Below are positions 41,990 through 54,551 of a DNA stretch of 64,000 nt, one piece after another. Origin of the DNA: Paragorgia papillata (taxonomy: Eukaryota; Cnidaria; Anthozoa; Scleralcyonacea; Coralliidae); contig JAWNZC010000001.1 in the NCBI GenBank assembly GCA_035771165.1, positions 6,017,501-6,081,500 on the forward strand. Direction: 5' to 3'. How positions within the stretch are numbered: the stretch's first letter is position 1; every line of letters starts with the position of its first letter. The position numbers and the translations under genes are program-made. Below the pieces are notes generated by a model. That model was not told the origin of the DNA, made no database searches, and saw nothing but the letters and a program-made list of their open reading frames with translations.

Positions 41990-41990
41990 T
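41874..41990. repeat. TTTG/TCTG microsatellite
   Basis: TTTG run of about 90 bp followed by TCTG units, adjoining SINE copy C. Confidence 0.96.
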
Positions 41991-42299
41991 GATGTCAACA
42001 TCAGGACTATTGTGCCACGTCAAGACTAGACAAGTCAGCCATTGACATGGCAGAACAAGCGTGCCCCGCAGGACCACCAAATCTACTATATAGACACATG
42101 CACCCATATTTGAGGACATGATATATGTACATAGAGAAAGAGCTCTTTATGCAGCTTAGTTATGTTCAGTTTTTTTCCAATTAGAACTTTAAACATTGTA
42201 ATACCATGCATGATCGCCTCGGATTCTTTTGTTCTCCGAGGGAATGTAAACTCGTATTTCCCTCATTGCTCATGCAAGAGGGAAATTTATCCTTTGCCT

Positions 42300-42401
42300 T
42301 CTAATTTTCCGGTGCATGTTGATGAGGGAAAATTAGAAATTAGTCTTCTAAATTTCCCGCTTGCATATATTTTCCCTCATCAACATGCACCGGAAAATTA
42401 G
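42300..42401. mobile_element. 102-bp palindrome, TCTAATTTTCCGGTGCATGT arms
   Basis: TCTAATTTTCCGGTGCATGT then TGATGAGGGAAAA is a near-perfect inverse of TTTTCCCTCATCA then ACATGCACCGGAAAATTAGA. Spacer about 35 bp. Confidence 0.85.
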
Positions 42402-43945
42402 ATGCAACTTCTCTGATCAACCGTGTAAATTTCCTGTCGGTAAGATTTTCAAAGTTTTCCTCGGCGATCATAATATTACAAACTAATAACTGACTGCGGC
42501 CCTCGTCGGACTTTCACAAATCTTCCCTCGGCGGCGGGGAAATTTAATCGGTAATTTCCCTCAAGTCATGTTATTACTTATAATTATATTAGAACCATAT
42601 AGTGCGCGCGCCAGATTGCGAAAGTTGTGAAAAATTATTTTTTCTATTTTTTCAACATTTTTTATTCGATACTAATAGTCGTGCGGGAAGAGCGCGAACG
42701 AGACCCAGAGTCTGCATAGACCAATTTGCTGAAACACCACAATGTTCCCCTAAACTCTATTGAATGGAAAAAAGCTACGGACAATGAGTACAATTAAATG
42801 GAATTCAAAAGAATGAAGTTGAAGCCACGCGCACACAACGATGCACTGCCGCGGAATTTAAGCAAGTGGTACTTAGCTTCACAAAACTACTCTCAATAGG
42901 TCACATGGACGTCAAAAGTAGAAGTCAGTAATGATAGTAATGATAATTATCGGATAGGGAAGTTTTCTATCCTGAAGTCGACCCGGATTTACTAGCCGAA
43001 AGCCGCTCAGATTATTATTAATAAACATGGAATGAAACTGACTACAAATATCTTTTATTAACGTAGAAGAATTATTAAACGGACTACATATAAGTATACG
43101 AGTGCATGCATGTGCAGTGTGACTTATCCCTTACCTGTGTGTACCGCTCGAGAGAAATGTCGCAATAGCTGCTCTACTTTCTAGTCTAGTCTGTTTTAAA
43201 AACCTACCCATTCATGATAAACATGTTTGTGTGAAAAATCGGCATTTACTTTGAGTTAACTAATAGTTCCGTTGCCAATATAAACAGCGCTGCGTTTGAC
43301 GCGCCCTGTAAAAATGATTTCGCCCTATGCCGGCAAATATGACGTCGAGAACGTGCACGGCATACTTTGTTTTTTCGTGCAATAAAGAACCCCCAGTTCT
43401 TAGCCAAAGAAACTTACGCGAGTATTCATCTAGTTGGCCCGAAAAAAACGTCTCTTTGTTACGGTTCGTGTTTGGTCCGGACTCAGTGCAACGACAGCAT
43501 GCTATACTTGTTACATCACTTATACATATACATGTTGATCCGGAACGATCTAGAAGTCATTCCATAAATGTTTACATGTGACTATTGTAATGACTTATGT
43601 AACAATTATAATTGAAACATTACGTGACCTTGGCTTAAGGCAATCAGGATCATGTAATCAAAACAAACTATATGCACTAGATAAGAATCGAAAAGCATGG
43701 AAGTGAAGTTGACACATTCCTATTGTTTTACTCTAACTCCAGGCGATTTTACTCTGTCCAACGTCACATTGTTTTACTCTGTCTAATGCCAGATTATTTT
43801 ACTTGTCAAAGGGAGAACCCTCAGACATCCTAGGCAGCAAGGGGTTAAAAAATCTTATATTAGCCTTATAGCTCTTTGAGCATCTACACCATTCGCAAGA
43901 GCAATTCATGCGCTGTATATATAGTTGTTGCCTACATTCAGTCTA
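42402..43945. other. intergenic; possible 5' exon donor at 43135 (-)
   Basis: On the minus strand, TTTTTAAAACAG (about 43191-43203) resembles a TATA-type box. About 55 bp on is GGTACACACAG followed by GTAAGGGATAAG, a strong donor at 43135/43134. This could be the untranslated first exon of the six-cysteine gene (acceptor 41559). Three CTCTGTCTAACGTCA-type repeats lie at 43735-43805. An ORF at 43327-43581 is not supported. Confidence 0.35.
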
Positions 43946-44263
43946 TACACGATTTTCGAATCTCAACTGCGCATCAGAATGACGCGTTCTAGCTGAGTCG
44001 GGATAAAACTCATTTCAGTTCATAACATCTAGCTGAGGTCTCCGTATAATTGAGTTTGGAAATTTAAATGCAAATGCAAATGAATACTATCAGTCTTTGC
44101 TAGCCTGCTCGCAGCCCGAAATTTCTTCTAAACCCGGAAATTACGGGTTTAGAAGAAATTTCGGGCTGCGAGCAGGCTAGTCTGCGCCTGATGTTATGAA
44201 TTGAAATGAGTTTGATCCCGATTCAGAATTGAGAGTCTGAGACTCGAAAATCGTGTCTAGTCA
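43946..44263. mobile_element. foldback element with nested perfect palindrome
   Basis: Outer arms ACACGATTTTCGAATCTCAA..AACTCATTTCAGTTCATAAC and GTTATGAATTGAAATGAGTT..GAGACTCGAAAATCGTGT. Near the right arm is an 85-bp perfect palindrome (44098-44182; CTAGCCTGCTCGCAGCCCGA..TTCTTCTAAACCCG and its exact inverse), with only about 10 bp between arms. The inner one looks like a younger insertion. Confidence 0.85.
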
Positions 44264-44469
44264 TAACGCTTTAATCTATGCCTTGGTTTTCGAAAATGTA
44301 ACTATAGCTCGCGATACATTTGTACATGGGGTTGCGTATATATTGTTTTGACTTGCTTGTTTGGTTTGATCTTTTTTTGTTTTCCGATTGACTGTGGATC
44401 TTTTGTTTTTTCATGTTTTTCTTCTTCATTTGTTTACATACAGTTCCTATTAGCTCAATACAATTTGTG

Positions 44470-45120
44470 TGGTTGGATATATTGTTTTGGTTTTGTTTTT
44501 ATGTCTGACTTGGCCTTTATTGTTTTCATTGCGCGCATGACTGTCGATTCTTTGTTTTAAAAGGGAAATCATAAATAATTATAATGTATAAAACAGTTAA
44601 TGTACTTCCATTTAAGACAGGTTGGATTTTCAGTCCAATCCTGCGAGTAGGGTTTATTTTGGAAGGGGAAGGGGAAATTTTTTGTTACAAGCTGAACTGA
44701 GTAGGAGGGGATTGTTGGTTCTGGTTGCTTTAGATTTTTTGTTTTGGAAATATTTTAAGATATTAAACTGGTAGTTAATATAATACCGTGGTAAACCCGA
44801 GGTTACATCCTGTATACGACAACACGTCACCAATGATATTTAAGGATAAAAGAAGGAAGAAACAGATGGAATAGGATGCGCAAAACCCAGGTGCTGAAGT
44901 AGAAAGAAGCCAAAAAACAGACATTTGCGGAAAAGAGCTGTCTGAATTTCGCCAAATAAAGCCACGAATCATCAGGTTCCAAGCATGACTGGGAGGCATG
45001 TTTCTAGCTCACTAGTAAGCCCTGGTTTTAGTGGTTGGATATATTGTTTTGGTTTTGTTTTTATATCTGACTTGGCCATTATTGTTTTCATTGCATGCAT
45101 GCATGACTGTCGATACTGTG
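44470..45120. repeat. two direct copies of an 85-bp segment, 560 bp apart
   Basis: GTGGTTGGATATATTGTTTT..GTTTTTATGTCTGACTTGGCC..GCATGACTGTCGAT at 44470-44553 and 45033-45117, about 90% alike. The DNA between has no ORF of note. Confidence 0.85.
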
Positions 45121-45414
45121 TTCTTAACGTAGTCAATCGAGATATTTGATCTGGAAAGTGGAAACTCAGCTAAATTCTTTTGTTCTATCTTTCTGTTCAG
45201 GTTTATGTAAACTTTTGCACTTATTTTTGGTATATAATGAAGCAATCATAGTTCGATCACTGACTCAACCATGTTAATAAGCGAGAAACAAAAGATTTGT
45301 GCACGGTCAGGACAGTTCCAACATAAAATCACAGCTCATTATAGACGCTTTGAAGTTTGACGTGTTTCCAGACATTTCATGCATGATGATTGACTATATG
45401 TTCTTATGTAAAAA

Positions 45415-45862
45415 GCGTTCACACTAGTATAGACTTGGACTGAAGTTGGACTGAGATTGGTGGTGGCGGACTTCGCGGTTGCCTTTACACTATATATAGA
45501 CTGGTCTGGCTTAGGAGTTTGAGGAAAATACGAAGTGAGGGTTCAGCATTTTAGACAAAACATTAGAAAAGATACAGCGAACACCTATCTCGCCATAGAA
45601 ACCAATCCGAGTTCTCTCTCGGTCCATCTTGGTTATAGGTGTACTCGAATTCAGTCCGGCCAAATGTAGTTTGTTTGCATTCACGTTTCACACTGGTCAG
45701 CTCGCTATCCAAATCCAATCCGAGTCCGATAGTGTGAAGCCACCTTTACAGTATCTGCATGTATAACAGTATTTGCTTTGGATGTTCCGAAATGTAGAAC
45801 TTATGTTCATAGGCGCGGTTTTCGGTCGTTGTGGTGATACACGTCCGATAGTGTGAACCCGA
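45415..45862. mobile_element. possible MITE, GTTCACACTA ends
   Basis: GCGTTCACACTAGTATAGAC at the left and GTCCGATAGTGTGAACCCG at the right are imperfect inverses. TCCGATAGTGTGAAGCCACC recurs inside at 45726. No ORF. Confidence 0.5.
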
Positions 45863-45887
45863 AAGCATAATTCATCAGTGATAAGCC

Positions 45888-46220
45888 ATGCATAAACGAC
45901 AACCATGCTCACACGCTGTAATACTAATATTTATTATCCTAGCGTGGTGCAAATTGAAAATATGTTTTCGGGGTCTTTCAGTAGTGGTATTTGTCAAGTA
46001 TATTCAAAGACCGCCTGCAGTCTCTGTAAAGATGTACTCAATTTCATTTCCGTGTACAAGCTCTATTGTTTTCTTCGTTTATCGTTCCTTTGTTCGCAGC
46101 AAGTATACCGCGGGGAGCTGTGAAATACTCGGAGTGTTTTGTCTTTGTATAAAGGAATTTTGTACCACCTTTTTGTGTTTACGAGGTGATGTTAAGGAAC
46201 CCTGTTGTACAAGTATTTGA
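45888..46220 (+). CDS. possible small secreted cysteine-rich protein (weak)
   Basis: 110-codon ORF starting MHKRQPCSHAVILIFIILAWC, which resembles a signal peptide, and ending in a cysteine-rich tail (CEILGVFCLCIKEFC, CLRGDVKEPCC) before TGA. AATAAA signals lie at about 46270 and 46333. The middle is hydrophobic and unconvincing, and could hide an intron (GTAAAG near 46027, TTGTTCGCAG near 46099), but the phases do not join cleanly. No family recognised. It may be chance. Confidence 0.22.
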   Translation: MHKRQPCSHAVILIFIILAWCKLKICFRGLSVVVFVKYIQRPPAVSVKMYSISFPCTSSIVFFVYRSFVRSKYTAGSCEILGVFCLCIKEFCTTFLCLRGDVKEPCCTSI

Positions 46221-46449
46221 ACTTGCTTTGTTAACTGCTCATGCAGGGAAGCACACTGTCGGGAAAGGGCAATAAAAACAGCTATAAGCCTAACAGAGAG
46301 CACAAACAGCAATGTTTTCTAGAGTCCGACCCCAATAAAACATGTAAAAACCAGCTTAAATATTGTTTTAAAAAAGAGTTTTAGCTCATGAATTATTATG
46401 GTTTTTGAAGAACTGTTTCTAGCAACTTTTTTAGCGCGAGACAAATCAA

Positions 46450-46725
46450 TTAGTTTTCTGTGGTTGTTGTTGGTGGTGGTGGTGCATGGTAGTGGTGGTG
46501 GTGGTAGTGGTGGTGGTTGGTCATGTAGTTGTGGTGGTGGTGGTTGTTATTCTTGTAGTTGTGACTATTGATATATTCGTGGTTGTTGTGGTGGTTAGTG
46601 TTGATGTGGTTGTAATTACGGTTGTTGTTATTATTGTGGTCGTGGTAATTGTTGTTGTATTCGTGGTTGTTGTGGTTATTGTTGTTTTTGGTGGTGGTGG
46701 TGGTGGTGGTGGTGGTGGCAGTGAT
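46450..46725. repeat. GTG/GTT trinucleotide-rich tract
   Basis: Imperfect GTGGTG and GTTGTT repeats. The poly-valine ORF here is an artefact. Confidence 0.93.
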
Positions 46726-48794
46726 TGTTGTTCTACCCGATATAAATTGTTTACTGTTATTTTTTAGATTTTTTTGGTGACTCTATATAACAAACATTGG
46801 ACCACAACTAACATCTGCATGAGAAAGATTGATTTAGGTACGTACGTGCGTTTAATTGTCATATTTTTAAGAAGGCATAATTGTCACCGTGTGCCAGATA
46901 TATAAGATGTGGCCATTTGAGCGTTGAAAATGGTAATTTTCCTCAAGTGGTAAAATATTTAGCTTTCAAAACTAGTAGTTGTTACCACACTTGTCTATCA
47001 ATACAAGCTGAGAAAGCTACTAGAACAAGGGGTGAAGTTGGGATAGGATGAATTATCCATACTTACACTGTATGGCTCCAGAGATTTTCATAAGAAGACA
47101 GGCGTGTCGTGTAATGTCCCCCCCCCGCTATGAAAACCTCAATATACCAATATTACTAGTTTCTCTTATTCAAGCCTGATTTTCCGGTCCAATCGGTAAA
47201 ACTTGCGGGCAGGTTTTTCGTGCAGGTCTGCGTTATTAATGAGTTTAAGAAATACTTAGCGTGTCAGGTGACTTTCACAGCCTGCCCAGCTTGCCTCGCC
47301 TCGTGTTCTTACCCAACTATAAATTATTTGAATGAAAAACGATTGCGTAACCACCGAATCTCGACGTATAAATCTAAAACACCCCTTATTTAATGAATAT
47401 TTCGAGCTTTAAAATAGAATTAACTAGTAGTCAGGTCGCTTCACTGGTATCGCAGGGTGATGGGTTAAACTTGACTCTTGCCGGAATTAGGCCTTGCCCT
47501 TGATTGGTCTTGTATTTCGCAACTGATCCGTTTTGGTTTTAAAGTGTATGTATCCTAACACTTAAAATATTTCTTTTACTAATAGAACATGTAGTAACTA
47601 CATTGTATACTTTAAGTCTTTAATATATTTAATTGAGCGAATATGTGTGCGTGTGTGCACGTACTCTAAAATAGTTTTACTGCGGCACTGAATTGACATT
47701 CTTTTGGAAAATAACTTTGATATATTGTGGCAATGTGGCGTACACGCGTATTAGTGACTGATAGCATTTCAAGAGATGGTACTTAAAAGAAGTCTATTTA
47801 GGTCATTTACACTTAGATATAATTACCTTTTAAATTCTCTAATTTCGCAAGGGCCAGTATATCTAATAACTTTTACAAATCACGCTGCTTGAAATTGCGT
47901 TGTCCTCTCTCTTTCTCACTTGTTGTAGTAATTTAGCCTCGCTGGCACCCGACGCGCGCTTTATATCTGCTCCCATTTCCCTTGTCCGTTTGATACGTTA
48001 ACACACACACACCCACTCTGGCTCCATATATTAATTAACATTATCTTGCAAGGTTTTTAGATATAATTAAAAAATAACAGTGAGCCGGTGTTTTAATAGA
48101 ACCCTGGCCTGTCGAAGCGTCTAGCAGAACTGAAATGCACACGTGGGAAGTATAATAGTAATAGTTTAGGCTCATAATGTAGGCGGATTGACTATGTAAA
48201 CTGTTCACCCCAAGTATAACCCAAGAATTTATTAAATGTCGTATACGATATACAAAAGACACAAACGTTGTACAGTTTATCCCATTATATTAATGTTCAT
48301 TGAAGTCAGGAAATGGAGTCAGTTAGACTGAACAAACGTACTTATTCATAATAGCACATGCTGTGTGATATATCCTTTTGATATTATCAGAGAGTACAGC
48401 TGCTTTCACATGTTTCAAGCATTATTAACAAAAGTCAAGCTTTTCCGCTTTGAATTGCAAGCGGGTATTTTGCATGGCTACTATATATGGGGGTGGATGA
48501 TTGTTTAATAATGAGACGGAAGGTGAAGGTTAAGGGAGCTTATAAACGCAATAATATCAGTGAATGATAGGCAAGATATGTCAATCTGTCGCTGTTGGGT
48601 TCATACTGTTTGCTATCTTAGCTGGGAAAATCAAATCTGAATAGAAAATATATTAAGTTATAGATTAGTGCTAGTATAACACTAACTTTTCTACTGTGAA
48701 TGACTCAATGAGTGACTATAACTAGACTGACTTTGCAACGAATTAACTTGAAAAAATTAAAACTTATCCCATCTCCAAAGCTTTCTTATTATAC
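46726..48794. other. intergenic stretch, no feature recognised
   Basis: About 2 kb of AT-rich DNA with no convincing ORF, RNA or clear inverted repeat. Confidence 0.5.
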
Positions 48795-48985
48795 AGAGGT
48801 GAATAAAATTGTCTGCCGTTAACCGGAGTAAAATACTAAAGAGCATGCAATTTGGACAAGCAAGAGGCAGAGAGTTTAATTGATTCCTGTCCCGCGAGGG
48901 CTTCCCCATGCAGAGGTGAATAAAATCGTCTGGCGTTAGCTAGAATAAAATACTAAAGACTACTTCGGACAGGAAAGAGTTAGGA
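48795..48985. repeat. two copies of a GTCTGGCGTTAG-type repeat
   Basis: CAGAGGTGAATAAAATTGTC..GTTAACCGGAGTAAAATACT (48796) and CAGAGGTGAATAAAATCGTC..GTTAGCTAGAATAAAATACT (48911), about 115 bp apart. Members of the dispersed CTGGCGTTAGCCAG family. Confidence 0.8.
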
Positions 48986-49763
48986 TAGGATTTTAACATG
49001 ATTGCATGGCAGTAACATTTTTACAATTTAGTTCAACTATATATATGTAACTCCAAACATTTTTTATTCATTATCTTCTATTGCGTTGCTTTGTTTTATG
49101 TCCGTGCACTCAATTTTCGCGGCAATCACTTATCCCTTCACGACTTCAAATAACTCCAATATCCTTAATGAAAATGCATTGTTCGTAACTTGTAAGGCTT
49201 GTTGTATATATATAGAATAATATTCCATCGAATAAACCGGAAAGCTTAGTAAAATTTTACCTAATCGAAGGAATGTATATTCTGAATATATATATATTCT
49301 TATCTATAAATTTGATTTATGGCATTTTTTTGTAACTTTTAAACGTCACACTGAAAAAAATGCGAAACGGCTGTAGAGAATAATTTTATTTTTATCTGCT
49401 GGAAAAACTTGGAGCAAGTTCTGTTGCGAAATTAAAGAATTAACTGTAGTTTTGTGTACTTGTGAAACTTTCGAGTTTTTTCTCTGTTTTATTTTTTACG
49501 TGTTTATCTTATTGCATGCAAGTTTGTAATTGCTTTATAGGAACGATTTCGTAACACGGATATTGAAACAAATATACGTGAATATATTACTAAATTTAAA
49601 CGCGTCTATTGTATACTATACTAATTATATAAGGCACAACAAATTTATAGACTATATAGTTTGGGGTTTTAGTTTGCTAGTACTGAATTGCATATAAAGT
49701 TGTATATATCGTGTCATTCTGAAATTGAACACTGACGTTAATTGATGAAACTTTTTTGTATTA
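48986..49763. other. intergenic AT-rich stretch, no feature recognised
   Basis: No ORF, RNA or long repeat visible. Confidence 0.5.
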
Positions 49764-50113
49764 TTAGAGACCTTAAGATGCTAGGACGACGACGGCGGTT
49801 AAAAAGCAATTCAAATTTTAGCATTAAAAAGAAGTCACGGTTAACTACATGACTACTGTATTCAAAGTTTTAAAACGGTTGCATGCAGTGTCTGTGTTAA
49901 GGCAATCTCAGCCAACAGTTATCATCAACCCACGAGTCAACGTCGTCCTGAAGACGTGAAAATGCTCTGAGTGGCGTTGTATACAGAGCGACAACGGCGT
50001 TCCGATTTCACTTGGGACTAGAAATTATTCATTATCTTTGTTTTGCACGAAGAATGCTTTTGTTTGAAGGACGTCGTCCTCGAAGTTGCCGTCGTAGATC
50101 TTAAGGTCCCTAT
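49764..50113. mobile_element. MITE with AGAGACCTTAAGATGCTAGG ends
   Basis: Left ATTAGAGACCTTAAGATGCT..GACGACGACGGCGG; right TTGCCGTCGTAGATCTTAAG-GTCCCTATTA. Flanked by TTA, like the PIF/Harbinger MITEs above. About 350 bp, no ORF. Confidence 0.8.
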
Positions 50114-50426
50114 TACCAATCTGTATCACAAGGCGGAAATCTATACTTTTTTATTCATTGTTTCTTTGGTATAACAAACTCATGCTGTTCAGTAAATTAA
50201 AATCCAGCTGCTCTAGTACTGTTTTTATTTTAGTGAGTATTGTGTTTTGGCCCAGTAACGGAAATTGCATGCATCTAAAACGTCCAAATTGACGGACTCG
50301 TTTGTTCCCCTGGTCTAGGCCTCATTGAATATATCTACAGTAAATGCATGCATATATACATGTATATAATTTCTAGTTGCTTACAGCTAGACTTTTATCC
50401 CGACTTTTTGCGATGCAGCTGTTAAT

Positions 50427-50562
50427 CTGGTTTTCCACTATAGGCGTGAAATTTCGACTTTATTCTTTTGTCTTGTGAGTTTCCATGTAGAACGAAGTAT
50501 AGAAAACTATTCAATTCGTACAATGGAAAAGTCGAGCGCGCGATATTTTACGCCTACAGGGC
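50427..50562. mobile_element. 136-bp imperfect foldback, TATAGGCGTGAAATTTCGAC arms
   Basis: TATAGGCGTGAAATTTCGAC..CTTGTGAGTTTCCATGTAG on the left; ATTCGTACAATGGAAAAGTC..ATATTTTACGCCTACAGG on the right. Confidence 0.6.
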
Positions 50563-50939
50563 TAGCTTGATGGAGTAAGAAAAATAACAAAAACTAATTG
50601 ATATTCCACTATATGACATCGCCATTTGATTTCATTTACGACCCAATGCCAAAGGGCCAAGGTGAAGGAACCGGGTATATTTGTTATGTCTTTGTCTTGC
50701 TGTGTTTTTTGTTGTTGTTTGGGTTGCTTCCTTCGACAAATCTTAATAAGAAGTCAAGTTTTATAGAGAAAATATTTTGCTATAAGCAGGTGTCGAAAAA
50801 CGCGTGAGTCCCAGTCCCAGACTATATAATTTGCATTTGCTTGACAGCTGATTGTACAGTGACTGTGAGTATAAAAACTATAGTCTAATGATGGCAACTG
50901 TAGACTATATTCGCATGTGCAGTAGCGCTGCGTGCTTGC

Positions 50940-53165
50940 CACGGTATGCTGTTTATATACCACTGCATGCATTCTCGCAGCTATAGTCTCAGATTAGCTC
51001 TACTCGTATTTCAACATTTTTTATCAACTGATTGACAAGTTTTTTTCAATTTAGTTAAATCGTATATGACTATTGTGTGTCAAGTTTGGCATCTATTGTC
51101 TATTTTGACTTGTATTGCATGTATTGGGCAATATATATAGGCATGCTGTTAAACTGTCCGATAAACTGCGCTCTGCATGCATGCATACATGCATGTTTGC
51201 TCATAGCTATAGTCTTAGACCCCATCCACACGTATACGTTTTCCTAGCGTTTTCATATTGTTTCAGGTAATGAGACCATTGTTTTCTGCTCGCCTTGAGG
51301 ACCGGCCTTAGCTTACCCTGGGTGTCAGACCTGCTTCCGTGTTCGCGAAGGAAACTATCCCGCGGCTAACCGAGCTGACTCGTGTCACGAAATTCGTTTT
51401 CGGCCGCAAAAGGAGATTTGAATTAATGTTAAGATTCGTTTACATCTAAACTAAACCAATTCTTCTTTGTAAATTTAGTTTATGCAAGTTTCGATTCAAA
51501 ACCACAGTACGATCCTAATCAATCGCGTGAGCCCGGTTAACCGGGCTAGCACGGCTCACGTAAATAGCCCCTTAGATCAAGTGAGTGCTCTGGCACCCAG
51601 GATAGTAGTCTTAGCTCTATTTCCAGGTCTACATGCAATTGACAAGATATTTAACCTAGTTAGACAGTGAATGTACATGCCTATTGTGCGTCAGGTCTGG
51701 CATTATTGTCTATTGAAAAATGTATATTGGGCAATAGCTAATACTGCATGCGTCAAACCATCTGCATGCAGATATACAGCTCTGTATGTATAATAGCTCA
51801 TGCTGCATGCGTCAGACTATAGTCATAGTAGTACAGCTCTGCATGCATGCTTGCTTTTTCACAGCTAATCGTAGCTCTACTTGCAGCTCCAACATTTCTA
51901 TCAACTTAATTGGCAAGATTTCCAACTTCTAGTAGAATCATGACTGTTGCATGCGACACTCCTGACAAGCTTTGCGTCTATTGCATGAAACATGCACTAT
52001 CTTAGGGAATAGATCATGCTGCATGCGTCACACTGTCTCATGCATATACAACTCTGCATGCATGTATGTTTGCTCACAGCTAGTCTCAGCTAGTCTCAGC
52101 TCTATTCGCCGCTTCAACATTTATGTCAGCAAAATTGACAAGATTTCCACCCTATAACAGAATCATGCAGACATGACTGTTGCAAAATCCTGACAAGCCT
52201 TGCTTCTACACGCGTAAAAACGCACAACTTGTTCACGGTTGTCAACAGGCGTGAACAATGTTGTGCTGCTCGCCGTGAACAAGTTGTCAACAAGTTCTTC
52301 ACTTATGGTTCGAACAACTTGCTCACGGATAAATCAACAGTCATGAACAAGTTGTTCCAACATGTACAGCACATTTTTATAGCCAACAACGTTGTTCGCA
52401 CAAGATACAACATGTTGTAACAGCATGACGAAATAACAACGATGAACAACAATGGTGAACATGGTTGATGTATCAACACGTTCTTCGGTTGTTACAACAT
52501 GCGTGAACAACGGTTGTTGTTTCATCAAGCTGTAACAACTTGTTGAAACAATGAACAATGTTGTTCATTTATCAATGTTGTTCACATATGTCAACAAGTT
52601 GTTACAGCATTCTTCAGGCAACAATGCTGTAACAACTTGCGAGATTTTTACGCGTCTAGTGCAGGGCACATGCGTATTAGGCAATACCTCATGCTGCATG
52701 CTTCAAACTGTCTCATGCATATACAACTCTGCATGCATGTTTGCTCAACAGCTAGTCTCAGCTCTACTCGCAGCTTCAACATTTCAGTGTCAACATTTCA
52801 GTGTCAACAAAATTGAAAAGATTTCAACCCTATAACAGAATCATGCAGACATGACTGTTGCATCCGAAAATCCTGACAAGCCATGCGTCTAGTGCAGGGC
52901 ACATGTGTATTAGGCAATCGCTCATGCTGCATGCATGGGACTATATGATATACATCTCTGCATGCATACATGCATGCTTGCACGCAGCTAGTCTCACCAT
53001 TATTCGCAGCTCCAACATTTCTGTCAACAAAATTGACAAGATTTTTACCTTAGTTAATAATGCATGTATGCATGCGACAAGCCTTGCGTGTATTGTACGG
53101 GATAATAGAGTAATTCATAATAGTTCTGTCAACAAAAGTTGACAAGATTTCCGACCTAGTTAATC
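50940..53165. repeat. degenerate tandem array, unit about 240 bp
   Basis: At least six diverged units share AGCTCTACTCGCAGCTTCAA, CATTTCTGTCAACAAAATTG, ACAAGATTTC, AGAATCATGCAGACATGACT, CCTGACAAGCCTTGCGTCTA, GGCAATAGCTCATGCTGCAT and CATATACAACTCTGCATGCA. One unit is split by the foldback element at 52206-52657. It is rich in GCATGC, and no coding potential is seen. Confidence 0.8.
52206..52657. mobile_element. foldback element with CACGCGTAAAAA ends, copy 2
   Basis: Left CACGCGTAAAAACGCACAAC and right GTTGTTACAGC..CTTGCGAGATTTTTACGCG. Interior of alternating GAACAA, CAACTTGTT and TGTTGTTC words. TCTA flanks both ends, and neighbouring array units show the uninterrupted GCGTCTAGTGC target. 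Same family as 1507-1819. Confidence 0.8.
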
Positions 53166-53526
53166 ATGCTATGCACATCTGTGCCGAGCAGTCAGCGTGG
53201 CGTTTTTACATCCAATAAGGCGAAGAAATGTATAGTATCTATATAAGACTGCTAAGTTCTCTATAAAACTGGGCATAATCGATAAAAAACTAGTAGAAGA
53301 CATTTCGTTATGGTATAGTCAGTGTATACCGCGTGACTAGTTTAAAGTGGTCTGTGGGCGCAGACTAGTCATATTGCTTCATTGGAGTTGTATGCATTGA
53401 AGTATTGAACTATGAGTATTGAGACATGCTTTCATTTGTCAATAGCGATTTACTACCGCGCTTTAACCCTTTCTCGTTGGTGGATTCACCTTGTGTCTGT
53501 GACAAGTAAAATATTCTGGCATTAGC

Positions 53527-53588
<62 letters not shown>
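53527..53588. repeat. TA microsatellite
   Basis: About 30 TA units. Confidence 0.95.
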
Positions 53589-53591
<3 letters not shown>

Positions 53592-54186
53592 GTTAAGAAG
53601 TCTTATTGCACTCAGAAAAGTCAATGAATCAATGGAGAACTGAGTTAGTCGGTCATTGAAAGATCAGAAGAAATGTGCTAATGTTTAATCAGGCTTTGAA
53701 GCGACCGACTGTCCGACTTTACTCCAGGGTATATTGGCTCTAACAAGCTTTGATTAAAAATGTTGTACGAGCCAATAGATTACTCCACCCCACGTCATTC
53801 ACAAGCCAAGTTCAAGTCCGGTCTTAATTGTTGTGTAGGTATATAAACATATCGTCCGTTGTATGAGTCGTTGTTGACTTACCCTTGTGGTGCTTGACAC
53901 CAAACAAGGCATTAGAGGTTAGACAGTTTAGTTTTTCTGCTTTATTAGCAGAACTAAACTGAAATAATGTGCATGCATATTATGTTATTGTCGACTTTAA
54001 TTAATAAAAGAAAACTATCTGAAACTCTATTTAAAAACTCAATTTAAAAGTTTGCATGGGCGTTGAGTTGCTGTAATAAAAGAAACATGTATTAAGTATT
54101 ATTATATTAGGAAAAGTTTTTTTTCTCTTTGTCACATATTTTGGGTAAAAAGCGCTTAAAAACAGTCTTTATTTTCGAGCAAAGGT
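53589..54186. other. intergenic stretch, no feature recognised
   Basis: No supported gene. A short inverted pair, GTTTAGTTTTTCTGC / GCAGAACTAAAC, lies at about 53928-53960. Confidence 0.45.
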
Positions 54187-54335
54187 TTTAAACTGCCGAG
54201 AACAGTTTTGATAACAAAATACTGACGTTTCGAGCGGAGCCCTTCATCAGATTGAGTGACGAAGGGCTCTGCTCGGAACGTCAGTATTTCGTTATAAAAA
54301 CTATTCTTGGCAATTTACCATCTTTTCACTTTGCT
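54187..54335. mobile_element. GAAACGTC-type foldback element
   Basis: TTTTAAACTGCCGAGAACAG..AATACTGACGTTTCGAGCGG and CTCTGCTCGGAACGTCAGTA..CTATTCTTGGCAATTTACCA, around CTTCATCAGATTGAGTGACG. Nearly the same as 30097-30241. Confidence 0.82.
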
Positions 54336-54551
54336 CTATCTAAACCACTGCCTACACAGCACTCTTTTATTCTTTCGTCTTTATGTCAGTATTATTGTCT
54401 AGATTTTAGTGCCGGTCATGAGAAACATTGAAATGTAAATTATATACACGAGTGTAGGTGTGATGCTAAAATGTTGAGGCTATGTATGTGTGTGTGTATA
54501 TATATATATATATATGGGACAGTGAACTCGGGTGAAGAATAATGATATTAT

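Noticed and set aside
41713..42045. 110-codon ORF
   Set aside because: Runs through the inverted 5S-SINE and a TTTG microsatellite.
43327..43581. 84-codon ORF, considered as a THAP-type zinc finger
   Set aside because: The cysteine spacing and following His/Pro residues do not fit THAP, and no splice partner was seen.
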